NCBI GenBank assembly: GCA_037176705.1
Contig: CM073898.1
Location: forward strand, 22,056,488 to 22,120,487
Length of the DNA stretch: 64,000 bases
Direction of reading: 5' to 3'
Source: Molossus alvarezi
Taxonomy: Eukaryota > Chordata > Mammalia > Chiroptera > Molossidae
A model generated the notes under the pieces. The model did not search any database. It saw only the letters and a program-made list of their open reading frames with translations, and was not told where the DNA came from. Both the position numbers and the translations under genes were made by a program. Every line of letters starts with the position of its first letter. Positions within the stretch are counted from its first letter, which is position 1. Below, in pieces: positions 10,431 through 22,024 of this stretch.

Positions 10431-10969
10431 ATAAAGTTACAATGGAATGAAGAGGAAGAAGTAATTTATTCTTAGAAATAATATGATACTGAGGGACTTG
10501 AAAACATTTAAACCAGATTATGAGTTAATTATTAGTGATAAGGAGCAACTGGTCTCCACTGCACAAGAAATGTGTAAATTCAGAAAATACAACCATCCTC
10601 TATTCTCAAAGTGAACACTAATTCCCATGCAAAGTGAATTTGGAGATCTGCAGAAAAGAATGAATGATTCTTAATTTCCACTGCTTACCCACTGCACCCT
10701 AAAAGATCAAGAATTATCGCAGGCTAATATTCAAGATCATTCAGGTCCCTTGGGATTTATTTTCCCCAAATCTTTACTTATTTACTCATTTCCTTAGATT
10801 CTTTAATCTAAGTATGATTTTAACTCAAGAATACACACACCTCTCCTGTCAACATAAATGTTTATTGCTCTTTATAAATTATTAAATTAATTTTATGGTT
10901 TAGAACTAAGTATCTCATGAATCTTATTATCGTGAATTAATAATAATTCTGCAAAATTACATAATATTT
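10431..10969. other. Unassigned AT-rich DNA
   Basis: No repeat or exon recognised. Confidence 0.5.
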
Positions 10970-11095
10970 CACAATGTTCTTTCACATAAATTATCCTATT
11001 TGATTTCCGCAGCAGTGTAGTGTGATGGGTAAAGTTGATATTAATGCCCATTTTTAACTGTGAGGAATCGAAGATTTAGGAAGTTAAAGTCACTT
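10970..11095 (-). mobile_element. MIR SINE fragment
   Basis: 'CACATAAATTATCCTATTTG' at 10983, 'ATTAATGCCCATTTTTAACT' and 'GTGAGGAATCGAAGATTTAG' follow the antisense MIR order with diverged bases. Confidence 0.65.
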
Positions 11096-11439
11096 TTTTT
11101 TTAGTTCATGGGGCTATGGATTATTGAGCTAGAATTAGAACTAATCCAACCTTCTTTTTTCTTTCTCTCTTCCATTAACTAGGGCCTGATCATACATGAG
11201 TAATTAGTAGAATTCGAGCTCTTGAAAGTGTAAAGATGGAAATCGCAGCTGGATTGATGGTGAATTCACAAGGGTGCAGTAACCTTATGAGATCTGGCCA
11301 CCACCCAGCAGCCTCAGCTATTTGTTAGAACTGTGGCAAGTGGCTTCGCACTCCAGTGTGACAGCTAGAGATGGGAAAGAGACTGTGTGGGGACTTACTC
11401 ATAACCAGGGAACTTTGGTGGACTTTGAACAAGGAGTAG

Positions 11440-12290
11440 AACTGGAATAGGTAACAATAAGAATTGGGACTTACTAGATAGAGAGGCAGAGTGAACAAAG
11501 ATGCTGAAAGATCACTAGGAAAATATTTGGGAAGAGAGGACTACTGGATTACAAACCAAACAATCAAACTGCATCAATAAGATAGAGAAAAAGATTAGAT
11601 TCGAAGTAGGAGGCAGAAAACAAGAAGCCCTAGTTCTCGATATAGGGGCAGGCATTTTCACTGGGCTGTTTGGGGATAATCAATCATTTTTGTTTGTCAG
11701 GATGAGTGATGGTGAAGCAAGGAGATCAGCTGGGAAGTGTGTCGTTGATGATGAAGAAGGATCCAGTTATGGGGCTGGTGAAGACTAGAGACACGGGGGA
11801 CATTTAAATGAATGTTTTTATATAGTGACACACTGGATTCAGAGCATGAGGCCAAGGGAAAGTGTAAAGATAAGAATTTCACGTTTTCTAGTCTAGGGAG
11901 TCAATGTTGTGGCCACTGGCAGTACAAGATGGTAAAGAATGGGAGTGCATTTTAGAAAAAGATTTTTCTGAGCTCGTTGGGGGTGATACGATGTCATCTT
12001 GAGGAGGAAATCCACCGAGGACAGATCTTAGGGAGAACCGGAAAGAGGGGTCAGAAGGGTTACATCCAGGACAAGGTGTGGTTTGATGTCATCCGATTTG
12101 GAGTAGACACAGGAGCATGAATGAGAGGAGTGAGAGATAAGGGCAGAAGGTCGGCACTGGAGGCTGGTAGATAAGCCCCTTTCTGCTAAAGGGTGCGCGG
12201 AGCACAGAAGCCAGACCAACAGGCATCCTCGGAGAACTGGGAGGGGACGCCAGAGACCCCAGGGAAGAAAAGGGTCAAGAAGTTGCATAA
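11440..12290 (-). mobile_element. Probable L2 LINE, antisense
   Basis: Long G/A-rich stretch with 'GGGACTTACTAGATAGAGAG', 'AGAACCGGAAAGAGGGGTCA' and similar motifs. It resembles the antisense strand of L2 but is strongly diverged. Assigned by style rather than strong local match. No preserved frame. Confidence 0.4.
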
Positions 12291-12379
12291 TCAATTTAAA
12301 AACACGAGAGTCAAAAATAATGATGTACTAATACAAAACAATACTGAACGTAAACTAAATAAAAATATTTTGATATAAA

Positions 12380-12475
12380 TGTTTTTAATATGCTGCACAC
12401 CTAAACTAGTGCAAAATGTTATTGAATGTAAACGGTAATTGAAATTTTTTAAAAATTAAAAAAAATAAGAATTTA
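12380..12475 (+). mobile_element. L1 3'-terminal fragment
   Basis: 'TATGCTGCACACCTAAACTA', then 'GTTATTGAATGTAAACGGTA', then an A-rich tail. This is the common laurasiatherian L1 3' terminus. Confidence 0.65.
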
Positions 12476-13470
12476 GAAGAAATAGACGACTAGATCTGAT
12501 AATAGTATACCAAATGGAATTTGGGGAAAATAATTCAGACTGAGTAAGTTAATCACAGTGTATCTACCACTATCAGTAGATAAGTATAATTATTATATGT
12601 AAGATTCTTCATTAATATATTTTTTTTTGCTGTTTTAACTATACAGTGTTAGAAGGTTAATGACCTACAAATCAATTTATAGAATTCATCCTGAAAGTTG
12701 CTGACATAAATATAATCTATAGAAATTTAAGCCATTTGAATAAAACTGGAGTCTGGAAAAGTATAAAATATGTAAAGGAAGAGTGAAAATTGAGAATTAA
12801 GTAAAGTAAAAATTTTGCAAAATATTGAAAGCACTCCCAAATCAAAGTGGAAAAAAGAAATAGCACATGCAGTCATCCTAAATAAGTTGTGTACTTTGAA
12901 GCACCTGGTGCTGAGAAAATTTTAGAAAGAGTATATTTAGCCACAATTTTACCAGCTCATCATGCATTTTCTATTTTCTTAATTCTTTATTGCTAGGCAG
13001 ATTTGCATAAAAGGATATTTTAGAACGTTTCATCTGTTTCTCCTATTTATTTCTTTACCTGCAGTCATAATCATATTTCCATAAGAATAAATTATGATTT
13101 CACACACAAAGGATTATAGCTTTGGGAGAATAATTAGATGCCAGAAAATGAGTTTCTTAAAAAGAGGGTCTTGTTTATAATATCAAGTATTTGTGACAAA
13201 CACAATTTGTAATAATGAAAATGTGCCCCCAAAATGTGACATGTCATGTGAGTGATTGTCTAAATTCTGCTGAAGGGATTTGTAGCGTCTTTTAAAAACT
13301 TTTCTGCTATGGTATGGATTTAAAAACAAGAGAGTAGCTCACCCCAGCCCTGTCATAGAGAGTTCATGGGAGGAGATATGTCTTTTCGGGCTGAAATTGC
13401 TTCTGTAATTTTACGTGGCGATCACCATTATTGCTACAGAGAGTTCATTTGGGTTACAAGGACCTGGCAT
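12476..13470. other. Unassigned AT-rich DNA
   Basis: About 1 kb of AT-rich sequence without a recognised repeat or convincing frame. Confidence 0.5.
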
Positions 13471-13475
13471 GCCAA

Positions 13476-13685
13476 ATGTCAGCAGAGGAAATGTGCACGC
13501 ATGATACTAATTCTCTTGAGGACTTGAGTTAAGTAATGTTCCAGTGACTTCAACCTACAATTGAGAGTCAAGACAATAGCATGGGGAAGGCCTGGAGTGG
13601 GAAGAGGGGACCAAAAGTGGAGAAAATGGGAGACATCTGTAATATTGTCAACAATAAAATAAAATAAAAAATAAGAAACACACAC
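13476..13685 (+). mobile_element. L1 3'-UTR fragment
   Basis: 'AGACAATAGCATGGGGAAGG', 'CCTGGAGTGGGAAGAGG' and 'GACATCTGTAATATTGTCAA' precede 'CAATAAAATAAAATAAAA' and a short (CA)n run. Same subfamily as the antisense copy at 7425-7600. 5' truncated. Confidence 0.78.
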
Positions 13686-13699
13686 ACACACACAAATAA

Positions 13700-14400
13700 T
13701 TCCATAAAATTACTGAGAAAACAATTGCTCAGGATTTCCCAGGGTACTCAATTTCTCCACCTCAGCATCTTCTATCTGCCTGAGAATAGACATTTCCTGC
13801 ATGCATCCATCTGCTCAGCAGGCAAAGGTGAGCTGTCAGGTAGCATAGACGCAACGCTGCCTAGCTTACTGTTACCTCTCCAGTGCTTAGCCTAGTGTCT
13901 GGCACCTTGAGGGTTTTGTGTGTGCGTGTGTGTTTTGAATGGATGAAAAGGAGGTTTAGGCAAAATGTTATTAGGACCCTCTTGAGAGCAGACTACTTTT
14001 TTTCTGAGTCTGTAGAAAAAACCTTCTCTCTGCTACACTGTTTCCAGCTAGGAAGTAACCACGTACCATATGGTTTGGCAGCCTGGGTATTTCCCAATGT
14101 GTCTGTAGTGTGTTGTTCTGCACTGCTAGTTCTGGTTACATGGTTACTTGGAAAGGTTCCTAAGCTGGTATTGCTGGTATTGCTGGTATCTCCCCTGTGG
14201 AACATGGAGTAGCCTTCACTGAAAGCCTCCTGGTGTACAAACGTGTTCTCATAATACTTTCTACTCATATGCCTGCTCATCGAAGGTGGAACCAGAGGTC
14301 ATATTTCAAGGTGAATGTGCCTTATGGGGTTTGCCTTTCATTTTGGTTTGGAAGAAAAAATCATGCCAGAGGAATGGCAATCATCTTTTCTGCATTCTTT
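13700..14400. other. Unassigned DNA
   Basis: No repeat or exon recognised. A 109-codon plus frame (13883-14212) and a 95-codon minus frame overlap here without domain identity. Three tandem 9-bp units 'CTGGTATTG' lie at about 14164-14190. Confidence 0.45.
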
Positions 14401-14414
14401 TTTTATTCTTCTTT

Positions 14415-14757
14415 ATAATGTTTATTTATTTATTTTTGTTACAGATATTTCTCCTTTTTCTCCCATTGACACTCTCCTCCTGATCCTGCCCCTCCCCCCA
14501 TCATTGTTGTCTCTGTCTATTGGTTACTCTTACATGCATATAAGTTCTGTGGTTTATCTCTTCCCTCCTCCCATATCCACCTGTTCTGAGGTTTGTCAGT
14601 CTACACCCCACTTCCATGTCTCCAGGTCCATTCTGTTCCTCAGCTTGTTTTGTTCATTCTATTCCACAAATAAGTGAGATCATGTGATATTTGTCTTTCT
14701 CTGATTGGCTTGTTTCACTTAGGATAATACTCTCCAGGTCCCTCCATGTTGCTTTCA
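14415..14757 (-). mobile_element. L1 3' end, 5'-truncated
   Basis: On the minus strand it reads 'ACCTGGAGAGTATTATCCTA', 'AAGTGAAACAAGCC', 'CATGATCTCACTTATTTGTG' and 'TTGTCAATGGGAG'-type 3'-UTR. This is the same young L1 3' end as at 17.7, 29.1 and 33.1 kb. The T-rich stretch at 14415-14445 is the poly(A) side. A weak target duplication (CATTCTTT) may be present. Confidence 0.88.
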
Positions 14758-15216
14758 ACATTCTTTATTGAAAAATATATGACCAAATCCTTGCCATCTG
14801 AAAAGGCAAAAGATATTTAGCTAGAAATTTAAAAAAAACAGTATTTTCTACATGTCTTAGTTAATTAGTAAAGAAACAATGTCATTCATTGTCTGCATAT
14901 TGCAGTTAGTTTTTTTTTAATGTGTGATTGGTTTGAAATTTCTGTGCTCATTTAAAATAAACATTTGCTTTATTATCTAACTTTGTATTATTTTTTTCTC
15001 AGAAAGGGCCACCCAAATAGTATAAGCTTCAGGGAGCACAAAGTCTGTTTCCTGTTCCATTTGGCCTGTGTTGCATTTCTCTAATAGAACCAGCCTACAT
15101 GTCCATGTTATAGGTGCTGGGAAAGGACAGTGGATAAAAGATCTTGTCGTTCCTCTTGTGCCCATCTGAGAGGGGCGACAAACCCTTTATGCAATATCTC
15201 TGGAACAACAATAACA
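14758..15216. other. Unassigned DNA
   Basis: AT-rich, no recognised repeat or exon. Confidence 0.5.
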
Positions 15217-15231
15217 AACACACACACATAT

Positions 15232-15267
<36 letters not shown>
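15217..15267. repeat. (CA)n microsatellite
   Basis: Two CA runs (15217-15227 and 15233-15266) separated by ATATGT. Z-DNA-forming and probably polymorphic. Confidence 0.95.
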
Positions 15268-15269
<2 letters not shown>

Positions 15270-15328
15270 TTCTAGGGAATGTCCTTAGGTTTTCTGGTCT
15301 CACAGATGTGGTTCAAAAAGTGCTGAAT

Positions 15329-15542
15329 GGCCCTGACTGGTTTGGCTCAGCAGTTAGAGCGTTGGCCCACGGATCTAAGAGTTGCAGGTTCGATTTCAGC
15401 CAAGGGCACATCCCTCAGTTGTGGTTCTGTCCCAGACCCTGGTCAGGGTCGTGCAGGAGGCAATGACATTTTTCTCTCTCTCCCTCTCCCTCGTACTCTA
15501 TCTGAAGACAAATAGAAAAATATCCTCAGGTGAGGATTAAAA
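15329..15542 (+). mobile_element. Ves-type SINE, long body
   Basis: TSD AAAAAGTGCTGAAT (15315-15328) and AAAAAGTACTGAAT (15543-15556), one mismatch. Head 'GGCCCTGACTGGTTTGGCTC', B box 'GGTTCGATTTC', tail 'ATATCCTCAGGTGAGGATT' plus A-run. Confidence 0.95.
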
Positions 15543-15589
15543 AAAAAGTACTGAATAAAAGAGTCAAAATATTTGTATTATTCCTGACC

Positions 15590-15735
15590 TGTTTCTTATG
15601 AGCTGTGGGACCTTGAGAAAATCATTTCACTTTGTTAGGCCTCAATGGCCTCTCTCTGTCTCAAATGTGGTTTTTATTATTGCATATTTCACAATGATCT
15701 TAGGATCAAATGAGATAATATGTCAAAATACATTG
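15590..15735 (+). mobile_element. MIR SINE
   Basis: 'GAGCTGTGGGACCTTGAGAA', 'AATCATTTCACTTTGTTAGG', 'CCTCAATGGCCTC' and 'GATCAAATGAGATAATATGT' follow the sense MIR order. Confidence 0.8.
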
Positions 15736-16185
15736 ACACGAGTGAAGATATACTGATTTACATTTTTATTGATATATGTTACTTTTTAGTAGAGGCAAAC
15801 ACATTCTGTGAAGGGGTAGTGAAGCACCTCATCCACCCCCGTTTAACGTGTGAGTAATTACAGGCCTGGGATGGCTGTTTAGGGAGGTGAGTTGGATGAC
15901 ATGTGGCCAAAGAGAAGGGTCATGGGGAGCGGTCCAGTCTCAGGTTCTCCTAAGTCCTGTTTGTAAAGGTATCTCAACCAGTCCATCTTCTGGCTAGTGT
16001 TTAGCAAAAAACATAACGTTTTGACACTTTTTTAAAAATTATAGGAATCCATGTATTTGATGGTGACTCTATTGTTTGGAACTGTTGGCACACAGAACAT
16101 TTCATATCAAATGATACAAAATAAGCAATTACTCTTTTGTTTTCAGGACCAATTGCAGAATTTATGAGGAAATAGCATTATGGGT
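15736..16185. other. Unassigned DNA
   Basis: No repeat or exon recognised. Confidence 0.5.
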
Positions 16186-16530
16186 GGCCATATGGTAGAG
16201 TAGAAAGAGCATCCTACTAGGAATGAGGAAATCTTGTTTAGGTGCAGCTTTTAAACAGGCAGTGTGTGCCTGGCTGGTATGGCTCGGATTGAGCATGGTC
16301 CCGTGGACAGAGGTCCAGGAGCAATTTCCAGTTAGGGCACATGCCCAGTAGGGGGCGTGCAGGAGGCAGCCGATTGATGTTTCTTACATCAATGTTTCTA
16401 CTTCTAAAAAATATCAATTATATGTATATAAATTTAAAAAGACAGTATGCACTAGAGATAGTCATATATACCCTCCCTGAATTTCAGCTTCTTTATTGGT
16501 AAAATGATATCAGCCCAATTTAATCAAAAG
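16186..16530 (+). mobile_element. MIR SINE split by a Ves-type SINE
   Basis: 5' part 'GTAGAGTAGAAAGAGCATCC' at about 16195 and 3' part 'GAATTTCAGCTTCTTTATTG' at about 16480 form one sense MIR once the insert at 16267-16449 is set aside. Confidence 0.65.
16267..16435 (+). mobile_element. Ves-type SINE, diverged
   Basis: Head 'GCCTGGCTGGTATGGCTCGG' and body 'GCACATGCCCAGTAGGGGGC' and 'GCAGGAGGCAGCCGATTGAT'. Imperfect TSD AAACAGGCAGTGTG (16253-16266) and AAAAAGACAGTATG (16436-16449). The TSD mismatches suggest an older insertion. Inserted into a MIR. Confidence 0.85.
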
Positions 16531-17087
16531 TATTTGAATATCGAATAATATCGTATACATTTTGAAGAGTTCTGTCAATCATATAAAACCTACCCACTTA
16601 AATGGTGATATTATTTGCTTGCTAAGAACTCCTAATGAGGAGGCAGTTAAATAAATTAACTATGAGACTGAGAAATACAGACATCAGCAGATGCAAAACC
16701 TACTAATTTGATCATTTCTAGGACCATTAGCTTGTCATATATACAAATGTACCCACATAATAAAAACAAATGAAAAACACTCCTTTCATCTAAAATTGCC
16801 TTTTCCTTTTTTGGATAGTCCCATAATGACAATCTGACATCTACCAATTTCATCTAAGGGGATTGTCTGAAGCATTTAATCAATCTCATAAAATGTCTAT
16901 GTCTGCTGCAGCTTTTATAATTGTGACCAAAAAAGGAGGAGCTGAATACATTTTGCCTCTTTCTTGATTCTCAGACAGAGCCACTGGCAAGGATTCTGGG
17001 CCACAACATCCCACAATGCACTGGTGATAACTTTCTTTCCAGCTAACCACAGTTTCCATCAGCTGCTCCCACTAGAAGAAACAAATC
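16531..17087. other. Unassigned DNA
   Basis: No recognised repeat or exon. A 65-codon minus frame at 16656-16853 has no recognisable domain. Confidence 0.5.
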
Positions 17088-17104
17088 AGAAAACTGCTCT
17101 TCCA

Positions 17105-17826
17105 CTGTGAGTCATCACCTCACACCTGTCAGAATGGCCGCCATCAACAATCATCAAACAACAAGTGCTGGCGAGGGTGTGGAGAAAAGGGGACTCTAGT
17201 ACACTGCTGGTGGGAATGCAGACTGGTGCAGCCACTATGGAAAACAATATGGTGTTACCTCAAAGAGTTAAAAATTGAACTGCCATTTGATCCAGTGATC
17301 CCGCTTCTAGGAATATACCCTAAGAAGCCTGAAACACCAATCAGAAAGAATATATGTACCCCCATGTTCATAGCAGCACTATTTACAATAGCTAAGGTCT
17401 GGAAACAGCCCAAGTGTCCATCAGTAGATGAGTGGATAAAAAAGCTGTAGCCAGTTTGGCTCAGCGGTTAGAGCATCGGCCTGTGGTTCAGAGAGACCCG
17501 GGTTCGGTTCCTGCTGAGGGCACATGCCTCGGTTGCAGTTTGTCCCTGGCCCTGGTTGAGTCCTGTGTGCAGGAGGCAGCCACTCGATGTGTCCCTTTCA
17601 CATCAATGTTTCTCTCTCTCCTTAAGGAAAAAAAAAAAAAAAAAAACAACAACGAAAAAAAAAAGCTGTGGTACATGTACACAATGGAATACTATGCAGC
17701 TGTAAGAAAGAAAGATCTCTTATCCTTTGAGATGGCATGGAAGGACCTGGAGAGTATTATCCTAAGCAAAATAAGCCAAGCAGAGAAAGACAAATATCAC
17801 ATGATCTCACTTATTTGTGGAATATA
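17105..17826 (+). pseudogene. L1 ORF2 C-terminal remnant
   Basis: One frame gives '[20 protein letters not shown]', then 'YPKKPETPIRKNICTP', 'AALFTIAKVWKQPKCPSV' and 'DEWIKKL' before the SINE. After the SINE it resumes with '[20 protein letters not shown]' and ends '...HMISLICGI' at a stop at 17827. This is the cysteine-containing C-terminal region of L1 ORF2p, downstream of reverse transcriptase. The start of ORF2 is absent. Not functional. Confidence 0.9.
17449..17658 (+). mobile_element. Ves-type SINE nested in L1
   Basis: TSD AAAAAAGCTGT (17438-17448 and 17659-17669). The head begins 'AGCCAGTTTGGCTCAGCGGT', lacking the usual first bases 'GCCCTG'. The element ends at the 'TTTCTCTCTCTCCTTAAGG' stage and goes directly into poly(A), so it lacks the ATCCTCACC tail block. 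Confidence 0.95.
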
Positions 17827-18073
17827 ATGAACTAAATTGACCCAGAGACATAGAGGTGGGATAGAAACTGACAAACCTCAGAGGAGGGGGCATTGGGTGG
17901 GGGGGTAAAGAGATAAACCATGAAACTTATATGCATGAACAATGGACATAGACAACAAAGCTGGGGATGGGGCTGGGAGGCTGGGGAGGAGGGCATCAAT
18001 GGGAGAAAAAGGAGAAACATCTGTAACAAAAACAAATTAATAGAAAAAAAGAAAAAAGAAAACTGCTGTTCCA

Positions 18074-20305
18074 TAATCAGAGAATTGAAATAACTGCATC
18101 AGTAAAATGACAGGCTATTAATTCTGGTTTGGAAAGTGTTGAGTATGACTTTTGACAAAGCTTAATTTTCTTTTGGCTCTTCAGAAATGGATAAATCATC
18201 TGAAATAAAAATAGATGCTGTAGTATAGGACACTCATTCCTCTCAGTCATCATTATTTGGGGGAAAGTGGTTTTTAATGATGACAAACAATGATGAAGGG
18301 CTCACAGGAATGCTTCAAAACGGCAGACAGTTCATTTTCTGATGCCTCACTAAGCTCCGGATTTGGAAATTATTTGGTATAATTTAAGTAAATCTCCAGT
18401 ATATAAAATTGTAATTGAAAAGATATGATATTTCGTTAGAGGCTGTCACACATCACTATTGTTGCCAAATGAGGGTTGGCAGTACCTCCAAGGGGTCTTT
18501 CTACGTACTGGATTTTGCTCCAACCTGAGCCAAATAAAGACTTCTAGATCCATATCAGCTCTCATGTGTTACAAGAGAGAGATTATAGATTATATAGATA
18601 CGGCATGCCTTTATGTGTATTTATAGCATTTATAAGATTTACACGCAAATGAATCTTTTCATCAGCAATTTCATTGCAAAACTTCAGTGGTGTTAGAATA
18701 ATTATCCATTTTTAAAAGTCCTGCACCTGAGAAAGTGTTATAGTTCCATGAATTCATCTATATAAAATGCTGTCACAGTAAGATACAAAATGGGGTGGGG
18801 GTAGGGGAGAAAGCATTTTAGAAGTAAACAGACCCTGGAGTCAGTCTAGAATGTATAAGCTAGAAAGTTAGAGAGTTCTTTTATGTTTTTGCAAATTCTT
18901 TTTCCCCATTTGTGACATAATAAGTTTTTTTAATTAACTTTTTTTTTTTTTTGCATTCATTAGCAGAAGGTTGGCATATTCACCCTGAAAAAAATGTAGG
19001 GACTAACAGCAAAAAAGGCATGTGCACACCATCACTGCATTTCATTAGGACCCCACATAATCATATCTAATTTGATTGTGTTCCCTGCAAAGTGTGTCAG
19101 GCCAAGGAACCAATAGGAGCGCTCTGCCTTAATTACTCTAGAACTTAATGAAGTGGTTAGTGAGCACACAGGTAACAACTGCAGGCTCAATGAGTAAGTG
19201 AATTCGTAGTGAAAACTACGAAGGTAAATCCTCCACTTTTCTTCGTTTGCACCAAACCTGGGCATTTACTTTGAGATGCTGGTTTCATCTAACAATTCAT
19301 CTTCAATGGTTCCTTCTCCCCCAAAGCCTCGGGAGGCTGCCTGATACCACCAACGCCAGTAGTGCAGTGGCCATCGGTGCAGCAGAGGCGACAGGCGTCC
19401 AGATCCTCCTGTGTGAGCTGCGATCACTCAGGGCTTCTCAGATAATCACTCCTGTCCACATCCTCAAGGCTTCACAGTAAGAATTCCAAAGAGCAGATGC
19501 CCAAGTTATGACAAACATCCAAGGTCTTCTGCTGATGTCCCATGTTTTAATATGTTGGGAGGAAATACCGTCCAAATCAGATCCTGAAGCATACCTTAGT
19601 GAGCTTTCTGACTTTACAGTCCTGTCTGAAACTCAGCACCAAAGTTTTGTTTTCTTAAATTGTTATTCAGAAGCCGAAAGCAATTTTCTGCTTTATTAGA
19701 GATTGACACTTGAATCTACTTTTGGAGCAGGTCTGTCCCTTTGTTTTGGGAAAAAACACACCTGAATGTATCCTTTAAAACTCATCTTATAATGCAGGCA
19801 CAACTGTCGCATTTCCTTTAGAAAAAACTATTTTTAAAATGCAGCATTTGTAGTCTGAGGTTCTAAATGAAATTCTGTGGGTGGCTGAGGCAAAGCTGGT
19901 GGTCTAAGATTTTGAGGGGCGTGTGTGGGGAGATTTCCTTTTCTTGATACAAACAGCTTGTGTCTGTAAATTTTGCCTTGCAAAGCTGGTGTAGATGCAC
20001 ATGTCTGTGCAGGTCAGAACCTGCAGGGAGGAGAGGGAGAGAGCTGAGATCTTGGGTTTGGGCAGCTCTTCATCTCTAATGTTAGGACATGAGATGGGCA
20101 ATCAGCAGGAAAGTAGTTTGGGATTGATGATGTTCATTCATCTATGGGAAAGCAAGACCATGAGAAAGAATCAGCCTCTGCCTGGCTTAACTCAGCATGG
20201 ATCGGCCAACCCATGACTGCTCATCCTGCCACAGGAGAACAAATAGCACATTATGCTGATTACCTCCTGGTATCATTGTTGTTTGGGGACCAATGGGTAA
20301 GCACC
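18074..20305. other. Repeat-poor unassigned DNA
   Basis: About 2.2 kb without a recognised repeat or exon. Several short frames (60-80 codons) such as 19247-19480 show no known domain. A T-run is at 18938-18953. Confidence 0.45.
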
Positions 20306-20470
20306 TTGTGACAGGCATTGATGATCATGTACTACATGCCAAGCAGTGTTCTCAGTGCTTTACCTGTGCCAACTCTTACCCTCACAACAACCCTCTGTGT
20401 TCGGAACAAATAACATCTCCATTTCAGAGCTGAGTAACTTGCTCACGGCTCCAGAGAGAGAAGGTTACAA
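20306..20470 (-). mobile_element. MIR SINE
   Basis: 'GTACTACATGCCAAGCAGTG', 'CTCAGTGCTTTACCTGTGCC', 'CCCTCACAACAACCCTCTGT' and 'CATTTCAGAGCTGAGTAACT' are antisense MIR landmarks in order. Confidence 0.87.
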
Positions 20471-20497
20471 GTGTGTGTGTGTGTGTGGGGGGGGGGG
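20471..20497. repeat. (GT)n followed by a G-run
   Basis: Eight GT units followed by about eleven G residues. Confidence 0.95.
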
Positions 20498-21000
20498 ACT
20501 GCACTTCTAGGGCAGGTGAAACCAGGTCTAATGCTTGTGTCTTCTCTGGGTCACCAAGGAGGGTACTGATTTATGGCTACACTTAAGAAGGATCCTCTCA
20601 CAGTGGGCTTCCCACCAGGCACAGGGAGCAGGGAAGTTCGTGAAAGGAGCCCAGGTGAGAGGACCAGCCATAGGCACAGGCCACACAGAATTTACCTACA
20701 TCTGCTTAGAATTCTGTCAGTCAGGTAAGGTTTTCTGGGTACCCTTACCTTTTCTCCATCTCCTTTGACTGAAATTGAGGTTTTCTGGGTTGCTCTACTG
20801 TTGTCTTCTAAATCCATTACAATGTATGATCCCAAATACTACAGACAGTTTTTAATACACATGACTAACCTCATCGATTTTCCCTTGACATCATTTGGCC
20901 TTCCTGAGGCAACTATGATTTTTAATTCTAGTGTGTGTTTGCATATTTGCATGCATGCATGCATGTGTGTGTGTGATTGGTATCTAGGTTTATAAAAAAG
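20498..21000. other. Unassigned DNA with a GCAT/GT simple repeat
   Basis: No repeat family or exon recognised. At 20949-20974 there is a (GCAT)n run changing into (GT)n. The phrase 'GGTTTTCTGGGT' occurs twice about 50 bp apart (20728 and 20780). Confidence 0.5.
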
Positions 21001-21004
21001 TATC

Positions 21005-22024
21005 GAATTCAAGTGGTGACAGTAGACATCCTGGTATTGTTTCTAATCTCAAAGGAAAGTATGGCTATTCATGAAGTATGATGTTTGCTCAAAGAGAAAG
21101 CTGACTATTCATTAAATATGGCATTTGCTCAAAGAGAAGGTTGACTATTCATTAAATACAGTATGTGAAATAGGCTTTTTGTAAATACCCTATAGAAGAT
21201 TAAGAAATGTTCCTTCCATTTCGAGTTTGCTAGGATTTTATTTTTGAGTCATGGATCAATATTAAATTTCATTAAACTTTTTTCTACCTTAATTGAGATG
21301 ATCACATGATTTTTCTTCTTTACTCTACTAAAAGGGCAGAGTACAGGATTTCCCAATGTTAAGTCAACATTGCATCTCTGAAATAAATGCTACTTTGTTA
21401 TGATGTATTGCATTTATAACTGAAATAGTTTTGCTAATATTTTCTTAGAATTTTTCTATCTAATGTTCATGTGTGAGCTTGACCTATGCTTTCCTTTTTC
21501 TATGTTGTTCGTTCTGTGATTTAGTATCAAGGCAATGATAGCCTCATAAGGAGTTGAAGAAGTTGCCCACTTTTTCTATTCTCTGAAGAGTGTATGTAAC
21601 ATTGGAGTTAATTCTTATGTGTTTGGCAGAATTTACTCGTGAAACCCTATTAGTCAGGTGTGTTTTCTTTGTGGAATGATAACACAGTGCAATTTCCTTA
21701 TTAACAGGGGGAAAAAATAAAGCCAGGGAAAAGAGGGACATATTTAGTATATGACAGTTCAAAATATTCACTTACTCCATGAACCTGAGAGTATTGAGAA
21801 TGTCCTTAATAGTTAAAGGAATATATAGGTTTTCCTATTTTTATCAACAGAGTTGTTTATATTACTGATTTTAGTCTGATCTATAGTGATGTTTCCCTTT
21901 TATTCTTGACATTGGTTATATGGCTTGCTTCTTTTTTTAACCTTGATCAAGTCTCTTTGGAGTGTCACCAAATTTATTAATTTTGTTCAAAAATCAATTT
22001 TTGGTTTTGTTGCTCTTCTCTACA
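21005..22024 (-). mobile_element. Old L1 ORF2 remnant, antisense
   Basis: Plus-strand text follows the reverse complement of L1 ORF2: 'GGTATTGTTTCTAATCTCAA' at 21033, 'TTTTTGTAAATACCC' near 21176, 'AATTGAGATGATCACATGAT' at 21290, 'GCATCTCTGAAATAAATGCT' near 21371, 'CAATTTTTGGTTTTGTTGCT' near 21993. High divergence and many stops. A 40-bp local tandem repeat is embedded at 21065-21164. Confidence 0.8.
21065..21164. repeat. 40-bp tandem repeat, about 2.5 copies
   Basis: Units start at 21065, 21105 and 21145, each beginning CTATTCAT. The first two share 'TTTGCTCAAAGAGAA', and the third breaks off after about 20 bp. Spacing is exactly 40 bp. Confidence 0.85.

Larger units (their letters stand above)
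17105..18056 (+). mobile_element. Young L1, 5'-truncated, with nested SINE
   Basis: TSD AGAAAACTGCTCTTCCA (17088-17104) and AGAAAACTGCTGTTCCA (18057-18073), one mismatch. Contains the C-terminal part of ORF2 and the 3'-UTR, ending in an A-rich tail. The SINE at 17449-17658 splits it. It keeps about 390 bp of ORF2 upstream of the 'GTAAGAAAGAAAGATCTC' site that is missing from the larger copy at 26-29 kb, so it serves as a local reference for that deletion. Confidence 0.95.

Noticed and set aside
13883..14280. Opposite-strand frames of 109 and 95 codons as a candidate gene
   Set aside because: No domain, no initiation or splice evidence, and the frames overlap on opposite strands; likely chance.
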